Shown here: positions 1 through 6,292 of the stretch, piece by piece
Layout of the letters: every line of letters begins with the position of its first letter
Numbering within the stretch: position 1 is the stretch's first letter
NCBI RefSeq assembly: GCF_042643145.1
Contig: NZ_JBHRSA010000014.1
Coordinates: 1-9,406 of the forward strand
DNA length: 9,406 nucleotides
Reading direction: 5' to 3'
Source of the DNA: Virgibacillus_O xinjiangensis
Lineage (GTDB): Bacteria > Bacillota > Bacilli > Bacillales > Amphibacillaceae
Notes under the pieces: model-generated
What the model was told of the DNA's origin: nothing
What the model saw: only the letters and a program-made list of their open reading frames with translations
The model's database searches: none
Made by a program: the position numbers and the translations under genes

Positions 1-10
1 ATTTTTCCAT

Positions 11-61
11 AAACCTAACCCCCATAAATTATTTTTACTCTAACTTATGGGGGTCAGGTCA
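11..61. repeat. 51-bp near-palindrome with an IS3-like terminus
   Basis: Arms 11-31 and 41-61 are inverted copies, matching at 17 of 21 positions around a 9-nt loop. The core ACCCCCATAA / TTATGGGGGT is a perfect 10-bp inverted repeat. The right arm ends in GGGGGTCAGGTCA, which has the style of an IS3-family terminal repeat (5'-TG...CA-3', with a run of G before TCA). It matches the IS terminus at the other edge of the window in 18 of 24 positions. Two of the four arm mismatches become G-U pairs if the minus strand is transcribed. No U-run follows on either strand, so it is not a typical terminator. It could be the tail of an IS lying to the left, or a tiny non-autonomous relic. Confidence 0.5.
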
Positions 62-143
62 TTTCCGCGGGCGACCCGTGAGCTTCCTCGAACTGGCGTT
101 CTCCGGGATCTCACTCTGGTCACGGTTCCGGCAGGAGTCTCGT
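62..143 (-). repeat. Dispersed Bacillaceae intergenic repeat, copy A
   Basis: Read on the minus strand this begins CGAGACTCCTGCCGGAA and ends GTCGCCCGCGGAAA. It has the pattern GACTCCTG..GGAA, then GA..CCCG, then TTCGAGGA..CT and finally CCCGCGGAAA, shared with the copies at 301-389 and 9263-9332. Repeats with this pattern are common between genes in Bacillus, Halobacillus and Oceanobacillus genomes (from memory, not searched). No coding sequence is supported here. Its outer end abuts the IS-like palindrome at 61/62. Confidence 0.7.
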
Positions 144-300
144 GGTTTCCTCCGCTGGTTGAGGTGGTTTGATTGTAGTGATGTCTGTTGCTGTAAGGGA
201 ATAGAAGAACTCAATGATAGTGGTATGACTTTGGTAAGAGAGAAACTGTGGATCACAATCATTCGAAAACCAGAAAACTACACCAAGCGAAGACAAAATA
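144..300. other. Non-coding spacer between inverted repeat copies
   Basis: There is no gene with a credible ribosome binding site in this stretch. Homology between copies A and B appears to continue inward: about 131-185 and the reverse complement of about 250-310 can be aligned with gaps, sharing CAGGAGTCT, a TCCGCTTGGT-like block and TGATTGT. The whole 62-389 region is therefore best seen as a large imperfect inverted repeat with a unique centre near 186-249. Confidence 0.5.
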
Positions 301-389
301 CGTAGACTCCTGTGGGAACAGCACGAGTCTGAAGGCCCCGGAAGAAGTGCTTTTCTTCCGAGGAGACTGAAGCCGGGCCCACGGAAATT
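301..389 (+). repeat. Dispersed Bacillaceae intergenic repeat, copy B
   Basis: This stretch begins CGTAGACTCCTGTGGGAA and ends GGGCCCACGGAAA. It is the same repeat family as copy A but in the opposite orientation, so the two copies face away from a shared centre. An internal dyad, GGAAGAA..TTCTTCC, can form a hairpin. The remaining 112 nt up to yhzD show no further gene. Confidence 0.75.
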
Positions 390-501
390 TTTGTCGCAGC
401 GATGGGAGTCATAGTTAAGATTCATTCGCCAAAAAGAAGGATTTTCGATCAGGAAATAGAATATATGGAGATAAGACCACTACTTCAAGGAGGCAGCAGA
501 T

Positions 502-687
502 ATGCGTACCTATGCATTGACTGTGTTCGACCAGTCCGGGAAAAACCTTCTCGACGAAACGTTCACAGCTCCAAACGATGAGGAAGCAAAAAAGACCGGC
601 CAGGCACGGCTGGAGGAAGAAGGCTACAGCGAGTATACCCACCGCTGTGTCAATCCGGAAGCAAAATTGATATTGTTTCACCGATGA
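502..687 (+). CDS. yhzD: YhzD-like small protein
   Basis: This encodes a 61-residue soluble protein that resembles B. subtilis YhzD, a small Bacillaceae protein of the same length and unknown function. The sequence starts MRTYALTVFD and ends LILFHR, and has conserved-looking blocks LLDETF (16-21), an acidic and lysine-rich helix with DEEAKKTG (26-33), and THRCVNPEAKL (46-56). No signal peptide or membrane segment is visible. The ATG start is fixed by AAGGAGG at 487-493, eight bases upstream. The gene stands alone between the repeat region and a bidirectional terminator, converging with the crotonase gene. I recognise the family with fair confidence but no biochemical role is known to me. Confidence 0.85.
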   Translation: MRTYALTVFDQSGKNLLDETFTAPNDEEAKKTGQARLEEEGYSEYTHRCVNPEAKLILFHR

Positions 688-691
688 AAAA

Positions 692-720
692 CGGCTTCAC
701 AGGCAATAGCTGTGAAGCCG
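692..720. terminator. Bidirectional rho-independent terminator, yhzD / crotonase
   Basis: A perfect 11-bp stem (CGGCTTCACAG at 692-702 pairs with 710-720) encloses a 7-nt loop. CTTTTGTT follows on the plus strand and a U-run (from AAAAA at 687-691) follows on the minus strand. It lies between two convergent genes and can serve both. Confidence 0.92.
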
Positions 721-726
721 CTTTTG

Positions 727-1497
727 TTACTCCCCACGGAATACAGGTTTCCTTTTTTCCAGGAATGCCGACACACCCTCTTTGTGGTCCTCCGTATTCC
801 TGAGCTCCCATTGGGTTCGGTGTTCCTCCTCCAAGTAAGACTGCAGTGTATCTTTCTGCGCTCGGTGATAGATCATCTTTGTCTGGATCATCGACTGTAT
901 AGGTGTTTCTAATAATTTCTGCGCGAAAGAAGAAGCCTCCTCCCCTGCTTGAAGTTCCGTCACCACATCAACTATTCCCATCTGTTTTGCCTGTGGTGCT
1001 TGTAGCTGTTTCAACCCCCAAATGAACTGTTTAGCATGGTTGACACCAACCCGCTCCTTCAGGAAGAAATGTCCTCCACCGTCTGGTGCCAGCCCAATTC
1101 CGATGAACAGCATGCCAAGCTTGGCATTCTCCCTGGCAATCACGTAATCGGCAGCAAGAGCGAGACTTAGTCCCAATCCAGCCGCAGACCCTTGTACTGC
1201 CGAAATCACGATTTTTGGCATCAAATAGAGTTTCATTGCAATTTTCCCGACGGTCTCCATGACAGTATCGAAAAATTTCTTCTCTGCGAAATCCTCCATC
1301 ATACCGATATCTCCTCCGGCACAAAAGGCATTTCCATTCCCCGACAACACCAAAATTTTGTCCTCGTTTTTTTCAACTTCTTCCAATGCATGGAGAAGCT
1401 CATCAAGCATCTCCTGATTCAATGAATTGTAGCGCTCGGGTCGGTTCAATCGAATATAGGATACCTTTTCCTTGCTTTCATATATTATGGTACTCAC
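727..1497 (-). CDS. yhaR: Enoyl-CoA hydratase/isomerase family protein (YhaR-like crotonase)
   Basis: A 256-residue cytosolic crotonase-fold enzyme acting on acyl-CoA thioesters, full length for the family. The oxyanion-hole segments are AFCAGGDIG (57-65) and GSAAGLGLSLALAAD (103-117). The C-terminal tail NTEDHKEGVSAFLEKRKPVF (234-253) is the family's usual ending. Aligned by eye to rat mitochondrial enoyl-CoA hydratase, the two catalytic glutamates are absent: Ser111 and Phe131 sit at those places. An acidic residue is present as Asp139 in APDGGG, the arrangement seen in PaaG-like enoyl-CoA isomerases. Isomerase or another crotonase activity therefore seems more likely than classical hydration (inference). 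The start is GTG, supported by AAAGGAGG at 1508-1515, while no better ATG lies near. It is transcribed towards yhzD and ends at the shared terminator. The YhaR name rests on overall resemblance and proximity to yhzD and yheA relatives. Confidence 0.88.
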   Translation of the reverse strand: MSTIIYESKEKVSYIRLNRPERYNSLNQEMLDELLHALEEVEKNEDKILVLSGNGNAFCAGGDIGMMEDFAEKKFFDTVMETVGKIAMKLYLMPKIVISAVQGSAAGLGLSLALAADYVIARENAKLGMLFIGIGLAPDGGGHFFLKERVGVNHAKQFIWGLKQLQAPQAKQMGIVDVVTELQAGEEASSFAQKLLETPIQSMIQTKMIYHRAQKDTLQSYLEEEHRTQWELRNTEDHKEGVSAFLEKRKPVFRGE

Positions 1498-1590
1498 AGT
1501 CTAGCCCCCTCCTTTGACTATGTATATGTATTCGACGAGACCGACTGTTTTCCTGCTTATACGAAGTGCAACCGTCATTTTCAAGCAACA

Positions 1591-1623
1591 AAAAAACCCG
1601 CAGCAAGTGTCCACGAGTTTTTT
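1591..1623 (-). terminator. Probable terminator of yheA
   Basis: On the minus strand AAAAAACTCG pairs with CGGGTTTTTT (10 bp, one G-U) around a 13-nt loop, and the U-run continues past the stem (TTTTTTTGTTG). It begins 8 bases past the yheA stop. The stem is A/U-rich, so strength is moderate. Confidence 0.65.
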
Positions 1624-1630
1624 CCATTAC

Positions 1631-1990
1631 TTATTCGTTTGATTCTTCCGGATTGCCGTACAGTTCTTCAAGTGGTTTCGTGATGATCCGGCTCACATCA
1701 TTGATTACCATATTCAAACGCTGTTCCTGTTCCATCAGCTTGGAAATATCCGGGTGCTGCTGAACCAGCTCAACAACCTGGCGTGCTTTTTCGACTTCTT
1801 CCTCCGTAATTTCCTGTCCCTGCATTTGTTTTTCCTGCAGTTGAATCTGTGTGTCACGGAAGTTTTCGAACATTTGTTTAGCGGCATCATCGTTCATCAC
1901 TTTGTCGAATGCCTCTTTTAAACTGGTGAATTCGTCACTCTCACGAATTGCTTTCTCCAGATCATATGCGCTATCGTAAATATTAGGCAC
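1631..1990 (-). CDS. yheA: YlbF/YheA family protein
   Basis: A 119-residue soluble, almost entirely alpha-helical protein of the YlbF/YmcA/YheA family (Com_YlbF type). Other members, YlbF and YmcA, form with YaaT a complex that affects competence, sporulation, biofilm formation and RNA processing; YheA itself has no firmly established role that I know of. Visible features are the N-terminal YDSAYDLEKAIRESDEF helix (5-21), a long charged coiled-coil-like central section (about 36-80) with FENFRDTQIQLQEKQMQGQ (41-59), and the C-terminal helix RLNMVINDVSRIITKPLEELY (91-111). No membrane segment is present. The start is GTG, seven bases after AAGGAGG (1998-2004). It diverges from yxkF. Confidence 0.9.
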   Translation of the reverse strand: MPNIYDSAYDLEKAIRESDEFTSLKEAFDKVMNDDAAKQMFENFRDTQIQLQEKQMQGQEITEEEVEKARQVVELVQQHPDISKLMEQEQRLNMVINDVSRIITKPLEELYGNPEESNE

Positions 1991-2021
1991 AAAATTACCT
2001 CCTTAAAGTTTCTCAGCACCA

Positions 2022-2050
2022 ACTATAACAAACACACAGGCCCATGTATA
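2022..2050 (-). promoter_or_regulatory. Candidate sigma-A promoter for yheA
   Basis: On the minus strand TATACA (-35, 4/6) and TATAGT (-10, 5/6) are separated by 17 bp, and the -10 is extended by TGT. The promoter lies 31 bases upstream of the GTG start codon. Seen by eye only. Confidence 0.5.
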
Positions 2051-2073
2051 CCAATTCGGCAATCATGAGTCGT

Positions 2074-2101
2074 TTTTCCAGACAAGGAACCTTGCTATAA
2101 T
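2074..2101 (+). promoter_or_regulatory. Candidate extended -10 promoter for yxkF with a dyad
   Basis: A perfect TATAAT at 2096-2101 is preceded by TGC, giving an extended -10. The -35 match is weak (TTTTCC or TTTCCA near 2074-2080). A small inverted repeat, CAAGG-AA-CCTTG (2083-2094), sits directly against the -10 element, a place where a bound repressor would block transcription. Whether it is an operator is inference. Confidence 0.6.
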
Positions 2102-2130
2102 AGAGATATCATGCGGAAAGAGGTGCACCT

Positions 2131-3009
2131 ATGCTGGATCAATTGAAGAAAATTTTCCCCTCGCTCACTCATTACGAGGAGATGGCGGAACTTCCGGAAG
2201 CGGATTACCAATGGTACCAAACTCAGGAAGGTGACGTCATTGGCATTTGCCGCGAAGAACTCACCGATAAAGACACTGATCTGCTTGCCGCTTTCCTGAG
2301 ACCATTTGATATCCGCTTTCCTCTGATGACAGAGACAGAAAGGCAGTGGAAGAGGCATATTGACGGCCTCAGCACGGAGCATACCGTCAGTCCCTATCGT
2401 TTTGTTTATTTTTCCATCCAAAAGGACCGGGTTGAGCCCCGCCTTTTCCGGGAAGCCATTCATCAATCCCTTGCCAGGCCGGTACCGATATTATGGAAAA
2501 ATGAACAAGAGGGCATATTGATCGAAGAAGGACTGGTACCTGCCGAGGATTCCGTCTCCTATGAGCAGATCATTGATGTACTGATGAGCGATCTCTATGT
2601 GAAGATCAATTTTTTCATCGGTCCTTATGTGAAAGAAACGAAGGATGCCGGCGCATACTATGGTTTTTTGATGAATCATGCTCCCTCCGTTCTCCCTTAT
2701 TCTGATGGATCAGTACTCACATTCACCGACAGCATTCCTTATCTCTTGATCGACGGAGCTGATAGAGAGTTTCTCTGTAAGATGCCGGCACTGATGCTGA
2801 GAGAATTCGCAGACGATGAAGAAATGCTGTCGACCGTCCGCATCTTTATTGAATCGAATATGAATGTTTCCGTTGCAGCAAAACAATTGTTCATGCATCG
2901 GAACAGCCTGCAGTACAGACTGGATAAATTCATCAGCAGAACAGGAATCGACATCAGGCAGTTCCATCAGGCTGTATCCGTCTATCTCGCTTTACTTGCC
3001 AGGAATTGA
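2131..3009 (+). CDS. yxkF: PucR/CdaR-type transcriptional regulator (YxkF-like)
   Basis: A 292-residue cytosolic DNA-binding regulator. The C-terminal about 60 residues match the PucR-type helix-turn-helix: MLSTVRIFIESNMNVSVAAK (232-251) followed by QLFMHRNSLQYRLDKF (252-267) and the closing helix IRQFHQAVSVYLAL (275-288). The HRNSLQYRLDKF stretch is the recognition-helix signature of this family. Residues 1-225 form a sensor-like region that I cannot assign to a ligand. The ATG at 2131 follows AAAGAGGTG. In B. subtilis the homologue yxkF lies directly before msmX, and the same order is found here with a 138-bp gap, which supports the name. A role in controlling msmX or sugar-uptake genes is suggested by this pairing but not shown. 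It is divergent from yheA and has its own strong extended -10 promoter. Confidence 0.85.
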   Translation: MLDQLKKIFPSLTHYEEMAELPEADYQWYQTQEGDVIGICREELTDKDTDLLAAFLRPFDIRFPLMTETERQWKRHIDGLSTEHTVSPYRFVYFSIQKDRVEPRLFREAIHQSLARPVPILWKNEQEGILIEEGLVPAEDSVSYEQIIDVLMSDLYVKINFFIGPYVKETKDAGAYYGFLMNHAPSVLPYSDGSVLTFTDSIPYLLIDGADREFLCKMPALMLREFADDEEMLSTVRIFIESNMNVSVAAKQLFMHRNSLQYRLDKFISRTGIDIRQFHQAVSVYLALLARN

Positions 3010-3115
3010 GCAGAACAACTTACGCTTTCGTCAGTATGCCCGAAAAATGTTGGACATGTTTATGCATGATTGCCATTTATCATCTTCTTAATTTTCCGTA
3101 AACTAAAAAGAAAGT

Positions 3116-3129
3116 ATAAAACGCTTACA
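3116..3129 (+). promoter_or_regulatory. Candidate cre (CcpA site) upstream of msmX
   Basis: ATAAAACGCTTACA matches the catabolite-responsive element consensus TGWAANCGNTNWCA at 12 of 14 positions, missing only the leading TG. It overlaps a possible -10 (TATAAA, 3115-3120) with a poor -35 and lies 19 bases before the msmX start. CcpA bound here would be expected to repress. Confidence 0.4.
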
Positions 3130-3147
3130 TACGTAGGAGGAATTCAA

Positions 3148-4245
3148 ATGGCGGAATTGCGACTGGAAAGTATCAAAAAGGTATATGACAAAAAAGTAAC
3201 GGCAGTGGAAGATTTCAATCTTCATATCCAAGACAAGGAATTCATTGTATTTGTAGGCCCTTCCGGCTGCGGCAAATCCACTACTTTACGGATGGTGGCA
3301 GGCCTGGAGGAAATTTCTGATGGCGAATTGTACATAGATGACAAAAAAATGAATGACGTCGCACCGAAGGACCGGGATATTGCGATGGTTTTCCAGAACT
3401 ATGCACTCTATCCTCATATGAATGTGTATGACAATATGGCTTTCGGCTTGAAACTCCGCAAGTTCAAAAAGGACGAGATCAATAGCCGGGTACAGAATGC
3501 AGCAAAAATTCTCGGACTGGAAGCTTATCTGGACCGTAAGCCAAAAGCCCTTTCCGGCGGGCAGCGCCAGCGTGTGGCACTGGGCAGGGCAATCGTCCGG
3601 GATGCAAAAGTGTTTCTGATGGATGAACCACTATCCAACCTGGATGCCAAATTACGTGTCCAGATGCGGGCGGAAATCCAGAAACTCCATAAGCGTTTGC
3701 AGACAACGACCATCTATGTTACACACGATCAGACAGAAGCGATGACCATGGCGACACGCCTGGTCGTAATGAAAGACGGCGTCATCCAACAAGTAGGTGC
3801 TCCCAAAGACGTCTATGATCTACCGGAGAATGTTTTTGTCGGCGGATTTATCGGCTCGCCATCCATGAATTTCCTGAACGGAAAACTCACGGATGGATAT
3901 GTTGAGATTGGTGAAAATAAAATCAAAGTACCTGAGGGTCGCATGAAAACCTTAAGCCAACAAGGTTATATTGGAAAAGAACTCATCCTGGGGATTCGTC
4001 CGGAAGATATCCACGACGAACCCGCCTTCATCCAAGCAAGCCCGGAAACGAAAATTAAGGCGATGATCGATGTTGCCGAGTTGATGGGTGCTGAATCCTA
4101 CCTTTATTCCAAAATACAGGAACAGGATTTCATTGCCCGTGTGGATTCCCGCTCCGATATTCACGGTGGGGAACAAGTGGAGCTGGCTTTCGATATGAAC
4201 AATACCCATTTCTTCGACCAAGAGACAGAACTGCGTATCCGGTAA
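3148..4245 (+). CDS. msmX: MsmX, shared ATPase of sugar ABC importers
   Basis: A 365-residue cytoplasmic ATPase of the MalK/UgpC/MsmX family, the same length as B. subtilis MsmX. That protein energises several CUT1 sugar importers (maltodextrins, arabinan, galactan and pectin oligomers) whose own operons lack an ATPase. All nucleotide-binding motifs are intact: Walker A GPSGCGKST (37-45), Q-loop Gln83, signature LSGGQ (135-139), Walker B VFLMDEP (155-161), D-loop SNLD and switch His193 (VTHDQTEAMT). Residues 235-365 form the OB-fold/TOBE regulatory domain, with LGIRPEDI at 281-288. An in-frame start exists at 3070, but GTAGGAGG at 3133-3140 and the family length fix the start at 3148. No permease or binding-protein gene is adjacent, fitting the orphan, multi-partner role. 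It follows yxkF on the same strand. Confidence 0.95.
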   Translation: MAELRLESIKKVYDKKVTAVEDFNLHIQDKEFIVFVGPSGCGKSTTLRMVAGLEEISDGELYIDDKKMNDVAPKDRDIAMVFQNYALYPHMNVYDNMAFGLKLRKFKKDEINSRVQNAAKILGLEAYLDRKPKALSGGQRQRVALGRAIVRDAKVFLMDEPLSNLDAKLRVQMRAEIQKLHKRLQTTTIYVTHDQTEAMTMATRLVVMKDGVIQQVGAPKDVYDLPENVFVGGFIGSPSMNFLNGKLTDGYVEIGENKIKVPEGRMKTLSQQGYIGKELILGIRPEDIHDEPAFIQASPETKIKAMIDVAELMGAESYLYSKIQEQDFIARVDSRSDIHGGEQVELAFDMNNTHFFDQETELRIR

Positions 4246-4270
4246 TGTTGCAACTTCCTATGTAGCTTGG

Positions 4271-4299
4271 AGAGGGGCAGCCATTACAGCTCCCCCTCT
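4271..4299. terminator. Hairpin between convergent msmX and SASP genes
   Basis: AGAGGGG-C-AGC (4271-4281) pairs with GCT-C-CCCCTCT (4289-4299), giving 10 pairs with one mismatch and a 7-nt loop. The downstream tract is only moderately U-rich on the plus strand and poor on the minus strand, so termination efficiency is uncertain. The position between two convergent genes supports the call. Confidence 0.5.
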
Positions 4300-4311
4300 A
4301 TACCATCATTA

Positions 4312-4518
4312 TTAAAATTGTTGTCCATTCATTTGCTGCTGTGCAGTTTGAACCAGTCGCTTGGTGATTTCTCCGCCAACAGATCCGTTAGAACGGGAAG
4401 TGGAGTCAGCGCCTAAGTTAACACCAAATTCCTGGGCAATTTCGAATTTCATTTGGTCCAGTGCTTGTTGTACTCCTGGTACGAGCAGCTGGTTTGAGTT
4501 GTTGTTGTTGCTAGCCAT
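4312..4518 (-). CDS. Alpha/beta-type small acid-soluble spore protein
   Basis: A 68-residue spore protein that coats DNA in the forespore, protecting it from UV and heat, and is later degraded at germination for amino acids. The recognisable landmarks are LLVPGVQQALDQMKFEIAQE (11-30) carrying the germination protease site, where GPR would cut after the Glu of KFE in KFEIAQEFGV, and the second conserved block GSVGGEITKRLVQTAQQQM (45-63). The N-terminus has the usual Asn/Ser-rich leader. An earlier GTG in frame lies inside the Shine-Dalgarno sequence, so the ATG at 4516-4518, just after AGGAGGTG (4525-4532), is the real start. Expression is expected under the forespore sigma factor G; I did not find a clear sigma-G promoter. 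The paralogue (SspA, SspB and so on) cannot be told from this sequence. It establishes that the host forms spores. Confidence 0.95.
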   Translation of the reverse strand: MASNNNNSNQLLVPGVQQALDQMKFEIAQEFGVNLGADSTSRSNGSVGGEITKRLVQTAQQQMNGQQF

Positions 4519-4734
4519 CTTTATCACCTCCTGTACTAAGTATTGTGAGCAAAATGGCGATCTTTATCATAAAATATCGTTGGTAAATTATAGCGGTAGA
4601 ATCCAATATTTAGGAGCGGAGGTGTGAAGTACTCGGGACCAGCAATCTGAATTTCCTTCAAACCGGACTGCTTATCATCTTCTTGGCCTAATATAAGTTT
4701 TTTTCTTCTGTACAGCTGCCATCACATACATAAT

Positions 4735-4770
4735 AAAAAATGGCTTGGGATCGGGCCCAAGCCATTTTTT
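4735..4770. terminator. Strong rho-independent terminator downstream of fumC
   Basis: A perfect 15-bp stem (AAAAAATGGCTTGGG at 4735-4749 with 4756-4770) and a 6-nt loop, flanked by A/T runs on both sides, so it works in either direction. It lies 38 bases past the fumC stop. The rest of 4519-4808 shows no gene. Confidence 0.93.
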
Positions 4771-4808
4771 ATGCTTCTATACGTTTCAACTATTTCAAGT
4801 GATAGCCT

Positions 4809-6194
4809 TTACTTCGGGTACGTCATCTCTTCCGGTTTCACGTATTTCTCGAACTCTTCTTCAGATAGGAGTTCCAGTTCTACTGCTGCTTCCTTCAATG
4901 TGGAATTATCATTGAAGGCTTTTTTTGCGATTTTTGCGGCATTTTCATAACCTATATGCGGATTCAATGCCGTGACAAGCATCAATGAATCCTTCAGGAA
5001 CTTCTCTATTTTCTCTTCGTCAGGCTCAATGCCTTGGGCACAACGCTCATCGAAAGAAACGATGCTGTCAGAGAGAATCTGACAGGACTGCAGGAAGTTG
5101 TAGGCAATGACAGGCTTGAATACATTCAATTCAAAATTCCCCTGACTGGCCGCAAAACCGATGGTGGCGTCATTTCCCATCACCTGGGCAGCTACCATGG
5201 TTACTGCTTCACTTTGCGTCGGATTCACTTTCCCTGGCATGATGGAGCTGCCGGGCTCGTTGGCTGGAATGGTGATTTCGCCGATTCCGCTTCTTGGACC
5301 GCTTGCCAGCCAACGTACATCATTGGCGATTTTCATCATATCTGCAGCCAAGCCTTTCAATGCACCGTGCGCATAAACGGTTTCGTCATGGCTTGTCAAC
5401 GCATGGAACTTATTCGGTGCGGAGATGAATTTTTTGCCGGTAAAATCGTTGATGGCTGCACATACCTTTTCAGAAAAATCCGGATGCGCATTCAGCCCGG
5501 TTCCTACTGCAGTGCCGCCAATCGCCAGTTCCTTTAAGAATTCGTTGCTCTGTGTAATCATGCTCTCCGATTTCTCGAGCATGCGGTGCCATCCGCTGAT
5601 TTCCTGTCCCAGTGTCAGAGGAGTGGCATCCTGCAGGTGGGTACGGCCGATTTTGACGATATCCATGAATGCTTCCGACTTTTCCTTCAATGTCCGTTTG
5701 AAGGCTTGCACAGCCGGAAGGACCGTGTCTTCCAGTTTCAACACGGAAGCGATATGCATGGCTGTCGGGTATGTATCATTGGAGCTTTGTGATTTGTTAA
5801 CGTCATCATTCGGATGGAGCTTAAGGTCGGAACCTTTCTCTTCCAGCCACTTATTCCCTACATGGGCTATGACCTCGTTGACATTCATATTGGACTGGGT
5901 TCCGCTTCCTGTCTGCCAAACCACCAACGGAAAGTGTTCATTCAAGCTTCCTTCGATGATCTCATCGGCAGCATGACGGATGGCCTCGTATTTTTCCTCT
6001 TCCAACAAGCCCAGTTCATTGTTCGCCTTGGCTGCACTCTTTTTCAGGATTGCAAACGCTTTAACAATTTCCGTCGGCATTTGTTCATTGCCAATCGGGA
6101 AATTCTGTTTACTCCGCTGGGTCTGTGCGCCCCAGTACTTATCTGCAGGTACGTTGATTTCCCCTAGTGTATCTCTTTCGACACGAAATTCCAT
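4809..6194 (-). CDS. fumC: Class II fumarate hydratase
   Basis: A 461-residue cytosolic enzyme of the TCA cycle that interconverts fumarate and malate without iron-sulfur clusters, called citG in B. subtilis and of nearly the same length there. The fumarase/aspartase superfamily regions are all present: GSGTQSNMNVNEV (96-108), the helix with GRTHLQDATPLTLGQE (183-198) carrying catalytic His186, and the signature loop GSSIMPGKVNP (315-325) with the flexible-loop serines 316-317, Lys322 and Asn324. The SSNDTYPTAMHIA block (137-149) contributes to substrate binding. It forms a homotetramer in known relatives. Class II fumarase is favoured over aspartase by the LQDATPLTLGQE wording and overall similarity to FumC. 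The ATG follows GGGAGG (6204-6209) by nine bases. It is monocistronic, with its own promoter and a strong terminator. Confidence 0.96.
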   Translation of the reverse strand: MEFRVERDTLGEINVPADKYWGAQTQRSKQNFPIGNEQMPTEIVKAFAILKKSAAKANNELGLLEEEKYEAIRHAADEIIEGSLNEHFPLVVWQTGSGTQSNMNVNEVIAHVGNKWLEEKGSDLKLHPNDDVNKSQSSNDTYPTAMHIASVLKLEDTVLPAVQAFKRTLKEKSEAFMDIVKIGRTHLQDATPLTLGQEISGWHRMLEKSESMITQSNEFLKELAIGGTAVGTGLNAHPDFSEKVCAAINDFTGKKFISAPNKFHALTSHDETVYAHGALKGLAADMMKIANDVRWLASGPRSGIGEITIPANEPGSSIMPGKVNPTQSEAVTMVAAQVMGNDATIGFAASQGNFELNVFKPVIAYNFLQSCQILSDSIVSFDERCAQGIEPDEEKIEKFLKDSLMLVTALNPHIGYENAAKIAKKAFNDNSTLKEAAVELELLSEEEFEKYVKPEEMTYPK

Positions 6195-6241
6195 CTCTCT
6201 CTTCCTCCCTATGCATGTCCACCTTATTTATTTCCACCGTT

Positions 6242-6250
6242 ATTATACCA
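6242..6250 (-). promoter_or_regulatory. Candidate extended -10 promoter for fumC
   Basis: On the minus strand TGGTATAAT (perfect TATAAT, extended by TGG) lies about 48 bases before the fumC start. The -35 region is A/T-rich and weak (TTTTTA at 17 bp). Confidence 0.6.
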
Positions 6251-6274
6251 AATTTTTGCTTAAATAAAAAACTT

Positions 6275-6292
6275 CCGACTGCCTGTTGTCGG
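6275..6292 (-). terminator. Possible second, weaker terminator
   Basis: On the minus strand CCGAC pairs with GTCGG around an 8-nt loop and is followed by AAGTTTTTTATTT. The 5-bp stem makes it marginal. It comes directly after a better terminator and may be a backup before the fumC promoter. Confidence 0.35.

Noticed and set aside
78..425. Open frames on both strands in the left non-coding region (75 and 101 codons)
   Set aside because: They run across the inverted dispersed repeats, lack ribosome binding sites and have low-complexity Cys/Trp/Ser-rich translations unlike known proteins.
3070..3147. 26-residue N-terminal extension of MsmX
   Set aside because: The upstream ATG has no ribosome binding site, while GTAGGAGG precedes the ATG at 3148, and the family length is 365 residues.
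4519..4527. GTG start three codons upstream for the spore protein
   Set aside because: The GTG is part of the AGGAGGTG ribosome binding site itself; the ATG at 4516-4518 is correctly spaced.
4533..4570. Sigma-G promoter for the spore protein gene
   Set aside because: The best match (TGATA, 17 bp, CACAATA on the minus strand) departs from consensus in both boxes and would leave a very short leader, so it is not listed as a feature.
4619..4653. Possible tiny peptide after GGAGGTG at 4618-4624
   Set aside because: Only eight codons before a stop; there is no downstream gene on that strand for a leader peptide to control.
5425..5976. 183-codon frame on the plus strand inside fumC
   Set aside because: Antisense shadow of fumC, with no ribosome binding site and no recognisable domain; fumC is intact across the whole region.
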